Shown piece after piece: positions 9,753-23,400 of a DNA stretch of 64,000 nt (positions are counted from its first letter, which is position 1; the number at the start of each line of letters is the position of its first letter). The stretch covers positions 20,890,855 to 20,954,854 of the forward strand of contig NC_054867.1 of NCBI RefSeq assembly GCF_018320785.1, given 5' to 3'. A program made the position numbers and the translations under genes. Source of the DNA: Cheilinus undulatus. Its lineage: Eukaryota > Chordata > Actinopteri > Labriformes > Labridae. The notes beneath the pieces are model-generated. The model did not search any database. It worked only from the letters and a program-made list of their open reading frames with translations, and was not told where the DNA came from.

Positions 9753-10619
9753 CCAGACCGCCATGAAAGAAAGCCCTCCACCTTCTGGTTATTCATGCAG
9801 CACTGCAGGAAAATGTGTAGGTAAATACAATATTTAAGGATTATAATTTAACTATCACTACTTCTGTGAATATTTTTCTTCGTCTCTGCTCTCTCCATAG
9901 CAATTCACACCGGGCCTCACAAAAATACCTACCTAAGTTCAATAGAAATCTTTGGGCAGCGTACCAGAAGTACTACATGTTTCAGCTTTCTGTGGCTGAT
10001 TAAAGCCTCAGTAAAGTTTAACAGGACGCCAATCTTTAGTAAAAGAGCCTCTTTTAAAGCTATCCCCCCATGTCACAAACACAAGTCTTTTAAGGGGGGC
10101 AGCATTTTATTAAATAGCTAAATGGTACCATAACCCTTCCATTACAGCTCTGTGCTGCTTGAAAAAGGCTTTATTACACACCCCATCACCTTTTACTCCA
10201 CATTTCAAAAACTGTAGATTCAGTTGTTTCATTTGAACGGATGTGGCCATGATCTAAACTTTAAAGTCATTAGGGTAAAAACCTGATCTCATGGGACATT
10301 TTAAAGGACTAATGGTCATTTTTGTCAAACCCCCTAAAGACACAATTTTTCTTTGTACTATTGAGATTCAGCTTCAGATGTGGACTTGACTTAGAGGGCA
10401 ACTTAGTTTTTGCAGTCTACCAAGACAATACATAAATACTTTTTCATACAGACAGCAGGATGCTAGAGACTATAAGAAATAAGTTAGTACACTGATATAG
10501 GCTAGATGCTCACTGGCATGCTGACCCCTCCCCCATCCTTAATTAATGGCACACACAAGAATTAAAATACACATCTGAGGAAAATGATAAATAGATATAG
10601 ATGATAGATAAAACCAGAG

Positions 10620-11940
10620 GTAGAGAGAGTATAGGACTATAACGATCAAGTAAAAGTACAGGTACTCTGGCTAAAATGTACGTAGGTAAATTTTAAAGTA
10701 CTGGCCTATAAATCTACTCAAGTAAAAGGGAAAAGTATTTAGTTTGAAGTTTACTTAAAGTACTGAGTAGATACTAGGGTTTAGCCATTAAAAGAAAAAT
10801 AGATTAAATCACAATATGGCCTACTGCAAATTTCAAATTCTAGAAGGTGCAATTTTTCTTTAACATGAAATGAGGATCAAAACACCAGTGCCTTTTTTGC
10901 CTTTTTTTTCAGCAGAGATGTTATCCTCTACACCAGTGTTTCCCAACTATTTTTCTTTGGAGCCCCCCCTACACGCTCCTCAAAAAAGCAGAGCCCCCCT
11001 AGGACCCAAGAGAGAAGAAAAAGTGACATATCGCGGCCAAAAATCAACATAGATTTTAACTGTTTCACTGATACAATCCTAAAAAAGGTCCATGCATACT
11101 TTTCTTAACAAAAGAACTTTGTATGAACTACTGTATAACTGCTTTATCATGGTTTTAGTCAATTTCCTGCCCGAGAATCAAAACAAAAGGCCTGTTTCCT
11201 GTATATTAACATTAAACCCAATGATGGACATGACAGCCCTAGAAATATGTAGCTTGAACATTGTAGTTAATCACCCCCTTGTGGCTGACTGCAGTAAAGT
11301 GATAAGGACTGATCATACAGTTCATACATAAAAATTACTTACAGTTTGAAACAATAACCTGTTAATTAGACCAAAACATTTATTCAATTTTACTTTATTT
11401 GAAAGTCTGACCCCCAAAGTGTCTGTCAAGGCAAAATCTGGCCCTTTTACAAATGTAGTTGATGACCCTGCTCTACACATTATGCAAGTGTCAATTTTTT
11501 AGAATAGTTCACAAAAAATGAAACTTTCCTTCATTTTGCATACCTTTTTCTTATTCAAAAAAAGACATAAAAATGGTCAAACCCTACAATACAACAGTTC
11601 ATACTGAATTTGTGATTTGAGTCAAAATAAGTAGTTATACTTAATACTTTTAAAAAACTGGTCAGCCATACCTGTTACTGACTTTCATACTGATGTTTAC
11701 GCCACACTTGTTTTGCCGGAGTTTTGTTATGTTGTCATGATGGCTGATCACAAGATTTTGAGTTAACAACTGAGTCAATTCGCCACTGTGACTGAAGTAG
11801 ACAAATAAAAGTATGCCAATAAAATTCATTCCTCGTCTAATTTCATCCTAACATGTAGGCCTGGCCTACAGGAAGGAACAGTTTATGTTTATTGTATTCA
11901 AGTAACAGTACAGTTACTCTGGCTAAAACTTACTTAAAGA
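10620..11940. mobile_element. hAT-like non-autonomous repeat (ACTCAAGTAAAAG family), approximate
   Basis: Both ends carry the motif block GTAAAAGTACAGGTACTCTGG / GTAACAGTACAGTTACTCTGG together with ACTCAAGTAAAAG, seen in at least five places in the window (also 17.4-18.2, 23.1-25.9, 39.2-39.3 and 62.3-62.5 kb). This marks it as a dispersed family. Boundaries are approximate. Classification as hAT is an inference from the family look, not from a transposase. Confidence 0.4.
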
Positions 11941-12499
11941 ACAACCCCCCTGTCATTTTACCGCAGTTTATCTTACGTCTACACTCATAAAACATAAAAG
12001 TGCAGCATATAACACTCTTCTAGATGTGTTTACAACACCAACTCCAGTTTCACTTCTCAAGCTGGTAGTCAGACTGTAAACAATACACAAAAACAGAAGG
12101 CTTGGCTGGACATCTTTTATTGCTGCTGTTGGCTAAACTGGAAGCCCAGAAAAACTGGCCCTCAGTCACAGATGTTATATCATCATCGTCAGATGATAGC
12201 TGATGGGTTGTCCAGCTCTAAATACTCCAATCTGAGTTGATGTTTCTTGAGAGACAGAAAACTCTCGTCCTTTTCAGCAAAAAAAAGGGAAAAAATTAAC
12301 ACAGTCCACATAATTTGTGCTTCAGTAGTTTTTTCAAAAGTTGTTTGACACATCTCAACCCCCTCTCAAAATCCAGCCATGTAACTCTCTTTCCTTCTAA
12401 AGAAAATTTAAAATCCAATAAAACCATCAGACAGTTTCTGCACTTTTCACTGTTGTGCAGAGATTTCTGGGGCCTTTACCATCAAACATAAACCTTTTA

Positions 12500-12660
12500 T
12501 TGATGATTGACGATTCTGTATCCCAGACAGCACCTCTCCCTTGTGGAGTCCCTCAGGGATCCATAGTTGGGCCTGTTTTTTCTTTATATGGTCTCTAATT
12601 ATTCTCAATGAGAAAAAGCGTGGTTTTAATAGATACATGCACAATTTTAGGACGGATGGG
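12500..12660 (+). mobile_element. L2-like LINE reverse transcriptase fragment
   Basis: The plus strand translates to APLPCGVPQGSIVGPVFSLY, the GVPQGS(I/L)GP block of non-LTR reverse transcriptases. Only this fragment is recognisable; the rest is lost. Confidence 0.7.
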
Positions 12661-13790
12661 TTTTTATGGGGTTGTTACTATTACTTTTTTAAACAATAGA
12701 GACTCTTTATCTATCACATAAAATGACAGAAAAATGCAGGATTATACCATAAAAATGTCTCACTTTAAGGTCCAAGCAAAATGCCATTTTTGGAGATTTC
12801 CAATTGTCACAAGAGAAAGAAAAGCAGTACACATTCTTCAAGAGTAGGAATCAACTGAAAATTGACTATCAGCTCCAATTTTACTGTATAACAGGCCCTC
12901 AGACCCACAGACTAAACTATCTGTTGGAAAAACAAATATTATCTTAAAATCCAGTGATGAAAAAATCTAACAAGAGCTTGTGCGACATCATTGACAGGTC
13001 ACACAAAGAGTTTCAGGAGAAATACTGAAACCTCATTACAACCGATACATTAGCAGCAACGTTTCTAATGGAACACTTGTGTTGAGTTTAATAGCCGCCA
13101 TATAAACCCTGCTTGTGAAAAAACATTTCACTGTCATGCAGGAAAACAGTCATCTGTCTTTGGAAAAAGTATCATCAAAGTTTTTCAGAGGCATGAGGTT
13201 TCCAAGGAACGAATGCATGTGGCTTGGTTTGTACACAAGTATAAATAACCTGCAGGCCATAAATGTCCCATTTTGTTGGATTTTAGTTGAGAGCAGGGAA
13301 TTTATGACTGACCTCTTTGGACGGATTGTCTTTTGCCTGCCCCCTTCTCTCTCTCTCTCTCACACACTTATGCAGACACAACCTTTGGATAATCAGAGAA
13401 AAAATTCTTTGTAAAACTTTGAGATCCCAGTCAAAAGGTTGAACTTTTTTTCTCAGTCAACGTTAGTCTTTTTTAAGATAAGTGAACATATCAGTTGTTT
13501 CTCCTGAGCAAATGTCATGACTACAAACAAAAGAGACTTAAACAATCTTAATCCAGAATGTACAAGCAACTTTCCAATCATATGAGACACCTACACGTTT
13601 CTCATCACTGTGTAATTTTGTCATTCCTGTCAAAGGCCTGCACTGGACGCACAGCGCTGCGTTCTTCCTGTCTCAATAAAAGCCAGATTCCTGAGAAATA
13701 TGTGTTTCCAGGGCCACGGAAGAGAGCGCCTGTGGAGGAGCGGATGTGAGGGAGGACAGTAAAAAGCTCAGGGACCTGGAGAGAGCTCGA

Positions 13791-13797
13791 TATAAAG
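13791..13797 (+). promoter_or_regulatory. TATA box of mln
   Basis: TATAAAG lies about 100 bases upstream of the 5' splice site CAC|GTGAGT at 13891/13892, so transcription probably starts near 13820. Exon 1 would then be a short non-coding leader. A single strong TATA fits a tissue-restricted hormone gene. Confidence 0.6.
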
Positions 13798-14392
13798 GCT
13801 GGACTGGGACAGGCAGCGGTCAGACCGGTGAAGCTGTGCTCATCTTAAAGCTCACTTCCTTCAACTGAACTGACCAGAGCTGACACAACACGTGAGTAAC
13901 AGATGTCTTCTTGGTGTCTCCTCTCCCTTGCTCTCTTTAACTTGACATTTCCTTCTCTTACATTTGTGTACAGCTCTGCCTTGCTGTTTTAAGTATGGCT
14001 GGTCCACTTCAGCCTCTTATCTCGCCTCTCAGCGGAGTAGTCTGTTACTTCCATGCCCCCCCTCTCTCTTCCCCTATCTGCTATCTGTTTGTCAACGTCT
14101 CCCTTGCATAATAACACAGAATCCCCTTTGTCCTTCTTCCTTAGTTATTATTTCTAGGACATACAGACACTGCACCTCATGTCAAATACTGTATGTTGAC
14201 CTATTTTAACTGTTGCCTCTCTTTCCCACTGCTGAAAGTTTTCTGTAAGCGTTCTGGCCGCAGTGCCACTCACCCCTGTTCATGTGGAAATACCAACTCT
14301 TCTGTAAGTTTGTATGAACCTGTACCGATCAATTGCTATTCTCATGTACAGTATGTTATGTGTGTCTGTATATGTTTCCAGGACAGAGCAGG

Positions 14393-17300
14393 ATGAGCAT
14401 GCGCCGAGCAGTGGCTGGTTGCGTGGTGCTGGCGTGCCTGGTGGCGCTGCTGGCAGAGAGGACAGAGGGACACATAACCTTTTTCAGCCCAAAGGAGATG
14501 ATGCTGATGAAGGTAACAAGCTTATCTTTGAATAAAAAAATGAGGCAGAGTGGAAGATTTGAAGTTAAAAGCTGAGGTCATCCCTAAAACTTTCATTATT
14601 TTGTCTTAAATGACAGATACAGCTTTTTTGTGCCCACATCAATTTGATTTAAATTGTTTTGAAATGACATTAACCAACCAAATCCTGAATTATTTGGATA
14701 ATTATTTAATTTTAAAAAGTCTTTATTTTCTGTTCTGTTTTTGCACTTTGTTAAATCAAATGAAAATCTTCCAGCCCTTAAATTTTTTGTTGCCTAGGAG
14801 AAAAATAAACTATAGAATAGGATAAACAATCAGATAATTAAGAAATAAAAAAATAAGAGCTGTTGGCATTAATGCACCAAAAATGTTGAGATAAATTATA
14901 ATAAGAAGTCCATAGCTTGAGCATTATTTTTTTTTTTAAATGGCATTAATTGCATGCTTTATTGTGCCTGTTAGCACACTGCAGCCACAGGGATGTCAGA
15001 TAGGGACACCATTGCTCCATAATGCCTCATTTATGTAATTTGAAAAAACTCACTGATAGCTTAGTGGACAAGTCAAAAGTCATCTGCATTTTGTGTTATC
15101 AAACATTTACCTTGTCACTGTTCCCTTTTTTTCCTTTCAGTTTATAAAAAGTCACTTTTTGCGTGGTAAATGTCATAATCTTCCATCACCTGAAGTTTCT
15201 TATTTTGTTTAAAAATATAAGCACCAAAAATCATCTTTAAAAACGAACACATCGGAGAAGAGGGGTTCATCTTGGAATGGTCACCAGTCAGTCACAGGAC
15301 TGACACAAAGAGACAAACAACCAAATAATCTGAGATTAATTGGAATCAAAATTTTGAATCATTTAAAAGCCCTAGAATTTAGATTTTAGTGCAAATAAGG
15401 AAACATATCAATACAGCTCCTCAATAAAGCTCTTCCTGAGAGGAACATGCATCAATTTTGGCGCCTCCTGTAAACAAAGTAGAACCTTGAATCTCGTTGT
15501 TAATCCTGTCTCAGTAGTGACGTCTGACAAAAAATCTCCTGTTGTCTTTGAGCTGTCAAACATATCACCCACTCTGAATCTTTGCTGCTGAAAATGCAAA
15601 CTAAGGCTCAGTCTCAGTACACCCCAGCCCCCAAGATTTGCATGTTCATGTCTAGGAGTAGGAGGTCCCAAGTCTTGTTGGAATAGGGGGAAATGTAAGG
15701 AGTACCTGGCACTTGAAACAAAGATTTTCTGGAGGCACACTCCAAACCATGTGATGTGGGGAAACTCCCAGAATGCCTTGCAAATCATCAGCAAGATTTA
15801 AAAATGATATCAGCAATCTTATGTCATAATTTGATGTTGTTTCAGTGCATGACATTTTCTTTCATAGTTAACAAGCATTAAGAAAAAAAATGCTTGTAGA
15901 ATAAATGTTCCATATTGTCATCTTGTCCGGTTATGTAATGCTGTTGATGACTACTGATGTAGCAGGAGCTTTAAGGGTTGTTCTGTTTTGTATGGGGAGA
16001 TTTCCCCACTACACCTTGTAACTTTGTTTTGAGGGGCATAGGGGCTCTCAAAAAGAGGGCTAGGGGTTAAAGGTGGAAATGGGACTGAGCCAAAGGCTGT
16101 TTTGTATCTATCCATGTCATTCTTGACTAGAAACTGTGGTTACATCCATAAATAATAACAACATAAAACTGGTTGGTGATGGGTTGGTTTGCTTTTCTTG
16201 GTCATGAAGAGTCATTAGCACTAACTTCAATCTGTTTCACAATTAAATAAAAACTCCTCACTGATACTTTAACCTCTTGGGACCCTGCATGCACACACGA
16301 GGACATTACATTTTTGCTTTCTTACAGCAAAGAAATTAATTCTGCTATTAGATTTTTTTAGATAATTGTCCAGAGTTTTCATTGCAGTTTGAATGATTTG
16401 CTTGGAATTTTGGAGGGGGATATTGCTTTAATAATTACAGAAATTCTCATAAAAACTGTTGGAGATATGTTTGTGTATTTTGCAGTATTTTATAACAGGT
16501 ACTGGAGGAGTTTGCTTTTGAGGTTTAAGGTATTTTCATGGGAAATTCAGCGATTTATTTGTAGATAATTAGGGTTGATTAGAATTTTTGGGGGAGGGAA
16601 TATCTTTTGACATTTCTAAATTTTAATGGAATTTTCTGGGAATCTATTCATAAATTCTTGGCAAATTATATGGAAATTTTGCATTGAATGTGCTTTGAAA
16701 TTTTGGGGAAATTTGGTGGACTTTTCTGGTGAAATTTGCATTTCAATTTTTCTGTTTTTCTGGGAGGAAATTTAGGAAATATTGTAGGATATTTTTTTAT
16801 TTGTGGACTTTTAAAAAATGTTTAAGAATTTTCACAGGGTTCTTGGCAATGTCTTTGGGATTGGGGGGAAATTTGGGGCATTTTTATGTTTTAGAAATCT
16901 CTTGTAATTTTAAAACCTATTCTTTGTGAGAATGACTTCCAAGCAAAGAAATAATATTTTTGTTTTGTGTTATACTTATCAGGTCCCACTTATCCCAAGT
17001 AAGTGGGTGAAACAAAAAATGCATTTTAAACAAAAGCTCGGGTGTCAGGAGATTAAAATGTTGTATTTTGCCCATTTAATGGAATAAGAAATAAATAGAA
17101 TCAGAAAATCTGGATCATGATTGTTACGGGTTTGCAATTTGGAATATCTGTTTAAATTTTAGGCCAAGCCTAAGTAATCGTACTCATAAATTGTTGCAGA
17201 CACTGTACTCAATGCCATTTATCATTATGGTGTTAGCCTCATTATTTAAGTAGACAGGCAAATTGTCTGCAGTTTGGAGGTATTTTAACATAAATAAGGA

Positions 17301-18917
17301 TCCAAAAAGTAGAGCAAACTGTATTCACTGCTAAATAGTCAGGAAGAAAGCTGAGAAACATACAATTTCAAAGAACTGTTAAAGCTATATTAAGATAATG
17401 GTATGTTTTTGTGCATTTTTTGAGTTCATTTTGAAATCAGTACTTTTACTTTTACTTGAGTACATTTTAACCAGGGTAACTATTCTTTTACTTCAGTACA
17501 GCTCTTGTGCCTTTTCCACCTCTCTTGACAACACAGTAGCTCATTCAGAGAGGATGATTCCACATCACATCCATAAATGGCTGTTGTACACAGAGAAAAA
17601 GGAGTGTTGGTATCTCAGGGTTAAACATTTTGAGGTCTTTATCTCCCAGAGTGTAATTTTAACTCCATTCTGAGTGGAATGGTCTCTAGTGTTGGAGTTA
17701 TTTGACGGTGTTGATCCACCAGTGTTCAACTCTGTAGAGTCAACTGATCCAAGCACCGGTCCCTGCAATCTCAAATCTGGGGGTGTATGGGCAGAGTTGC
17801 CCATCATGCCCTTGGGTAGTGATTAGATGTGTTTTATACATGGTTAGTTGTGTTTGGATGTTGTTTATTGTACTGTGATTCCTGCTGGGGTTCTTTTGCT
17901 CATGTTTCTGGTGGATTGTTTTGTTTTAAGACACATTTGCAACATGGATGAAGTTCCCGCATGTGACTTTCAGTTTAAAATTTAAATATGAATTGAAATA
18001 ATACTGTCAGTTTTGCTGTGTATTTTTTATTATAGAAATGTGACTTTGCCTGACCTACCTAGTTGAAGATCTATTCTCTTGTTGTTCTTGCCGATAAGGA
18101 AGGATCATATTCATTCAGTAGCCAGTAGCCACTTGGTAGTAATTAAATTCTTTTTAAAAATTTTACTTGAGTAGATTTATAGACCAGCGCTTTTATTTTT
18201 ACTTAAGTTAATTTTAACTAAAATAATTGTACTTCTATTTAGCACAGGGAGGACAGAACAGTACAGCCAGGTGATAAACAGCCTCATCAGGAAAAAGAAT
18301 ATTTATTCATAATGTGCGAATGTTTGGCTTGTTTATGCTTGTGTGTAATGAAAGAACAGGTGCAGCTTGTAAGCAGTGCAGGATATCTGGATATCTTTAA
18401 ATTTGTATTTTTATGCCTGTATTGCAGGAGCGTGAGGGCAGAAAAGACATGGAGCCTCGATCAGAGGATGGTCATTTTGAAGTGGTTACAGTCCAGCTGC
18501 CTTCTCAAGTAGAACATGTAGGGAATACTGTGAGCACACATCCATCCACACACCCATGCTGTCTTCACCGAATGATTTTAAATCTTACTATGATTCATTT
18601 CTATTGATTTTGTGCATCTAGGATAAAGGTGTGGATATTTCTGTCCATATTCCACCCAATCAAGTGGCTCCTATGCTGGAAGAGATCATGGATGAAATAG
18701 GAGAGGAACATCAGAGAGGTACGAGTGTGTGATTGGTGGAGGATGTGGTGACACACACTGGTTCAAAAAAGCTTCACACTAGCATGATGACATCATATCA
18801 GCTTTTATTATCCAAAGATGATGACCAAGCACATTGAGATAAGTGATAGTGCTTTGATTAAAGCCTTGTTCGTAAACATTCTGTTCTCTCATTATCTCTT
18901 TCTCTGCAGCTAAATAG
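14393..18917 (+). CDS. mln: Motilin precursor
   Basis: Secreted gut peptide hormone precursor; motilin acts through its own G-protein-coupled receptor to drive intestinal contraction. Coding exons 14393-14512, 18428-18529, 18622-18718 and 18910-18917 join in frame to 108 aa. A non-coding leader exon ends at 13891. Residues 1-26 form a signal peptide (MSMRRAVAG..., hydrophobic VVLACLVALLA, ending ERTEG). The mature peptide HITFFSPKEMMLMKERE (27-43) closely matches the fish motilin I remember (HIAFFSPKEM...). It is followed by Gly-Arg-Lys and an acidic C-terminal part ending IGEEHQRAK, the motilin-associated peptide. The intron inside the mature hormone falls after MLMK. Two ATGs (codons 1 and 3) could start translation; the first is used here. 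Intron 2 (about 3.9 kb) is A/T-rich with degenerate repeats. Confidence 0.9.
16430..16930. repeat. Degenerate A/T-rich GGAAATTT-type repeat in mln intron
   Basis: Repeated variants of TGGAAATTTT / GGGAAATTTGG fill about 500 bases without an exact period. A similar composition in the other orientation (CCCATTTTTG..., TTTTAACC) occurs at 41.04-41.40 kb, suggesting one dispersed degenerate minisatellite type. Confidence 0.5.
17430..18240. mobile_element. hAT-like repeat in mln intron, approximate
   Basis: The left edge has TACTTTTACTTTTACTTGAGTA and the right edge ACTTGAGTAGATTT with TTTTACTTAAG, the end motifs of the family also seen at 10.6, 23.1 and 62.3 kb. The interior contains a second dispersed repeat (17660-17820) that recurs inverted at 37.92-38.06 kb. 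Limits are approximate. Confidence 0.4.
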
Positions 18918-19012
18918 CAAGCCACAGACAGGAGAGGACGAATGCTGTACAAATTCTTCAAAAAGCACTGAATACTTAAATGTTTTATTGTGTTGGTTTT
19001 ACTGAATCATGT

Positions 19013-19018
19013 AATAAA
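19013..19018 (+). terminator. mln polyadenylation signal (AATAAA)
   Basis: AATAAA lies 96 bases after the mln stop codon on the plus strand. The next gene, on the opposite strand, ends about 440 bases further on (tail-to-tail). Confidence 0.75.
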
Positions 19019-19324
19019 GAAAGGTTATTGTTAAACTTAATGGAGCTTCTTTGTTTGTCTCTGAAGAGGAATGCCAGCTCCAGCTGGCCACACGGTGTCA
19101 GCATTGCTCTCAGAAAACCCACCATTTAAGCAGCAGTCAGAATTGTCTTATAAAACAGGCTCAAAAGTGACATTACTTCCTATGATTACTGCTGCCATAA
19201 AAATACTCTTATATAAGGTGATACACCATATACAGCCTGTAATTCAGACCAAAGTAGAAAAGAACAATTGTCAAAATACAAATACACACGACTTCAAATG
19301 CCCTTACAATTTCCCATAAGACAT

Positions 19325-19330
19325 TTTAAT
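19325..19330 (-). terminator. Possible polyadenylation signal of the SDR gene (ATTAAA)
   Basis: TTTAAT on plus reads ATTAAA on minus, 126 bases beyond the SDR stop codon. It is the second most common signal variant, and no AATAAA was seen nearer. Confidence 0.4.
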
Positions 19331-19455
19331 GAACCATCCCTCACCACTTTAAGGGCTAAATTATGTCACAGTTATTCTCTCAACAAGTGCAGTAAGACGT
19401 CGGAATTTGACCCCTTTTTCTTCGTAATGCTGCCCCGACTGGGCCGATAGCCTTT

Positions 19456-20367
19456 TCAGAGCTTTGATGTTACTCTCTCACATATCTCAAAGTCCTTGAC
19501 CGCCAGAGCAGTATCTCGCGCTAAAGGGGCGGGGAGCACCATGGAGCAGTCACAGTCAAAATACTTCCCAGTAATCCCATCTGTTTCCTCCGCCACGGCG
19601 CAGTAAATCGAGCTGACGGCACCCTCCTGTGGAGACTGACAGAAAGACCAAGAAACAGTCAAATACAGCGAAAGATAGAAATCTCTGCAAGTACAAAATT
19701 GTTGGCAGGATGTTTGTGTGATCTGTCCCTTGATTTGATGAAAGCAGTTTTAGAGCATAATCTGCAAACACTTTAGATACTCCGCACAGCTGCATGCCAG
19801 AAGGGAAGTCCAAGTCTTTGAACTCTTGAAAATGTTTGAAAAGACAACCAAAAAAAGGCCATGTCAGAAAAAATGATGACTGATCCCAGATGTGAAAGTG
19901 CCTGCATGAACTTTGTATGGATGTAAAAGATTTCTTTGCGTGTTGCCTTGGTTATGCAATGAATGGGTGACACAGTGCAAGACGCTGTTAGTAAGTGTCA
20001 TTATGAAAGTATTTGTATGAACTCAAATAACTGCAGTGAGCTGAACATTTTGCTCTGTGCTCCATGGTAACATTTTAGACAAACTCACTTAAACAGCTTC
20101 AGCATAGTCCCCGAGAATTAAGTGATCTCTTCAGTTTCATCTCAAAACAAAATATTTTATGCATTACTTCTCACATTTTTATGTCTGAGTGTTTAGAGTA
20201 TCTTCCATTAATGGCTTTGTTTTGAACTTGTAGTGACCTCATCTCCTTTGTGGGTAGGATGCTTTTTAACCCTTTGTAGGACATTCATTGAAATACTTGG
20301 ATGTTCAAAATTTAAGCCCTAGAATATAATTGGTAGACATCCCTGCACTTTTTAAAATCATTTGTCA

Positions 20368-20413
<46 letters not shown>

Positions 20414-23400
20414 TATGGTGAAAATCAAGGTCAGTGAAGTGACCATATATGGTTCCTTGCCTGTTTATAGTAAAAAAAATCCAAAGAGCCTAGCTAATTT
20501 TAGGGCCATTTGTTTGGGACCAAAAGAGTATAAACTTTTGAGTTCTGCAGGAAACAGTTAGTTTTAATGTAAGCTTAAAATCAGCATTCTTTTTTATGGC
20601 CAGCTGGGGAGACTCCAATGGATGGATACATCAGAGCTTTTTTTGATTTTACTTTTTAGTCGCTTATAATTCAGAATAATATACATATTTTTAAGTTTTG
20701 TTGCATTTTAGAATAAAAGATACTTGTAAACAGTTTATTTTTATGGCATGTCACTACAAGGAAAACAGTCAACCAGGACTACCCTCTTTTCTTATCATGG
20801 TCATTTTTGGCACTTACATTTTTTAGATAATCAAACAAATTTTGATATTAGACAAAGATAACCCAAGTAAATACAAAATGCAGTTTTTAAAAAATGAATT
20901 CATTTATTCAGGGAAATAGACATCCAAATCTACCAGGCCCTATGTAAAAAAACATAATTGCCCCCTTTGTTCAATCATGAATTAACTTTGCTTAACTATG
21001 TTTTTTTTTTTTTTTTTTTTTTTTTTCAGATCGCTGAGTTAAATTTCACTAGCCATACCTGGGCCTGATAACTGCAAGACCTGTTGAATCAGAATTTACT
21101 TAAATAGAACCTGCCTGGCTTAAAGATCTCAAAAAGCAACACATCATAATGGGATCTAAAGTAATTCACGGCCAGATGAGAAACAAAGTACCAGACATCG
21201 ATCAGTCTAGAAAGAGTTACAAAGCCATTTCCAAGGCTTTGAGACTCCATCAAACCACAGTAAGAGCCATTATCCACAAATGGAGAGTGGCCAGCCTACC
21301 AAAACTACTCCAAGAACGCAATGATGACTCATCCAGGAGGTCACAAAAGAACCCAGAACATCATCTGTGTGACCTATTGTGTGTTGTTCATGATTCAAAA
21401 ATAAGAAAAAAAGAGAGTTACAAGGCAAAAACCACTGCTGACAAAAAAGAGCACAAAGGCTCATCTCACGTTTGACTAAAACATTTTGATGAGCCCCCAA
21501 GACTTTTGAGGGAATATTCTGTTGACTGACGAGACTAAAGTTGAACTTTTGGATGGTGTGCATCCTGTTATATCTGGTGTAAAACTAACAAAGCATTTAG
21601 TAAAAAGGGGTGGTGTGATGGTCTGGGGCTGCTTTGCTGCTTAAGGACATGGACCACTTGCTGTAATTAATGGAACCATGAATTCTGCTCTCTACCAGAA
21701 AATCCTGGAAGAGAGTGTCCAGGCATCAGTTTGCAACCTCAAGCTCAAGTAAACTAGGGTTACACAGCAGGACAATGACCAGCATACACCAGTAAGTTCA
21801 CCTCTGACTGGCTTAAAAAGAAACAAAATGAAGGTTCTGGAGTGGCCTAGTCAAAGTCTGGACTTAAATCTGTTTGAGATGATGTAATATGACCTTAAAC
21901 AGGTCATTCATGCTGGAAAAAAATCTGTCAGAGTGGCTGAATTTAAACAATTCTGCAAATAGAAGTGGGCCGAAATTTCTCCACAGCGATGTGAAAGACT
22001 CATTTCCAGTTATTGCAAATGCTTGCTTGCAGTTGTTGCCGCTAGGGATGGCACAACCAGTTATTAGGTTTAGGGGGCAATTACCTTTTCACGTGGGGCC
22101 ATAAGTTTGGATGGCTTTTCCATTCAGAATAACACCATAATTTAGAAACAGCATTTTGTATTATTATTGTATTATTATTCATCTTATATTTGTTTAAAGT
22201 TATTTGATGGCTTGAAACATTTTAGAGTGACAAATAAGCAAAAAATAAGAAATCAGGGAAGGGGCTGATACTTTTTCACAACACTGTTTATACTCTGCAA
22301 GGTCTTTTAACAAAGCGGGAAACACTTTTAAAATCATTTTTGTGTTATGTAAGTAAATAAACTTTATTTAAAGCTGAGAGCCTTTGTGTCCTTTAATTCA
22401 ATGCACTGGAACTTAAAGCCAAAAAACTACTACACAAATATCACTGGTATTCAGTCAACAGGAAGTCTCAGACAAAGAACACAAGATCAAAAGTTCTACC
22501 TTTAGTTCGTGGTGAAGGTCTTTAACAAAGTCAAGCTGCAAAACGTGGTAACCCCCCCCCCCCCCCCCTTGACTTTTAAGCAATTATTCTGGGTTGCACA
22601 TTTACCTTGTGTTCTGTTTGTCAAAGGATTAAAACATGTCCTTACCGCTGCTTCAGCTAACATGAACACAGCTACGTGCACAAACACTTGTTGGATAAGC
22701 ACACTCAGAAGCACACAAAATCAGGGACTTGTTATCTTGCAAACCTCTTCCTGTGTCAAATTTGTCTGAATTGTTGGTCAGTTTGACCTGTTTTTCAACA
22801 GAGGGTTCAACCTTCTCAACAGTGACACATGCTTTTATAATGCACAATACAATCAAGTGTCAAGTTTATAATCTTGTCTCGATGCAATCTAAGTAAAGGA
22901 AACGTGACTAATAGATAAGTTAAAATAACTTCATTTGTACCTTTGGGTGGATTTGGTTTACAGTGAGGGAGTTGGCTTCCTTTCTAAGGAAACCTGGTAG
23001 CTGTGAGCAGCCTGCAGCTGTCATGCTGTCACTGTGGTGGATTGTGGAATAAAAAGTTAAAATAACAATATGTTCAACATCTTTCAGGTTATTCTGTAAA
23101 AAACAGGGCTGGAAAGAGTACAGGAATATTATACTCAAGTACTGTTATTCTTAATTTTGTTAAGCTGAAGTACAATATCTGTTCTCTAAAATCTACTCAA
23201 GTAAAAGTGAAAAGTAATTCATTTCATGTTTACTCAAAGTACTGAGTAGAGCTTTTGATAGATGAGATGTTTAAAAGTGTGTGTAGAGAAAAAAGAAAAT
23301 ATGTATCTCCCGCACATATTTTTAATAAATTGCAATGCAATCAAACATTTTGGATATAATGTGGAAGCTTTGTTTTAGTCCCATTTCAAACTTTGTCTGG

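Larger units (their letters stand above)
9760..13780. other. Gene-poor intergenic stretch between nop56 and mln
   Basis: No host coding exon was recognised. It contains teleost hAT-like repeat ends with the recurring ACTCAAGTAAAAG motif (near 10640-10760 and 11880-11940), a LINE reverse transcriptase scrap near 12500-12660 and low-complexity A/T-rich DNA. Short open frames here have no family features. Confidence 0.6.
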
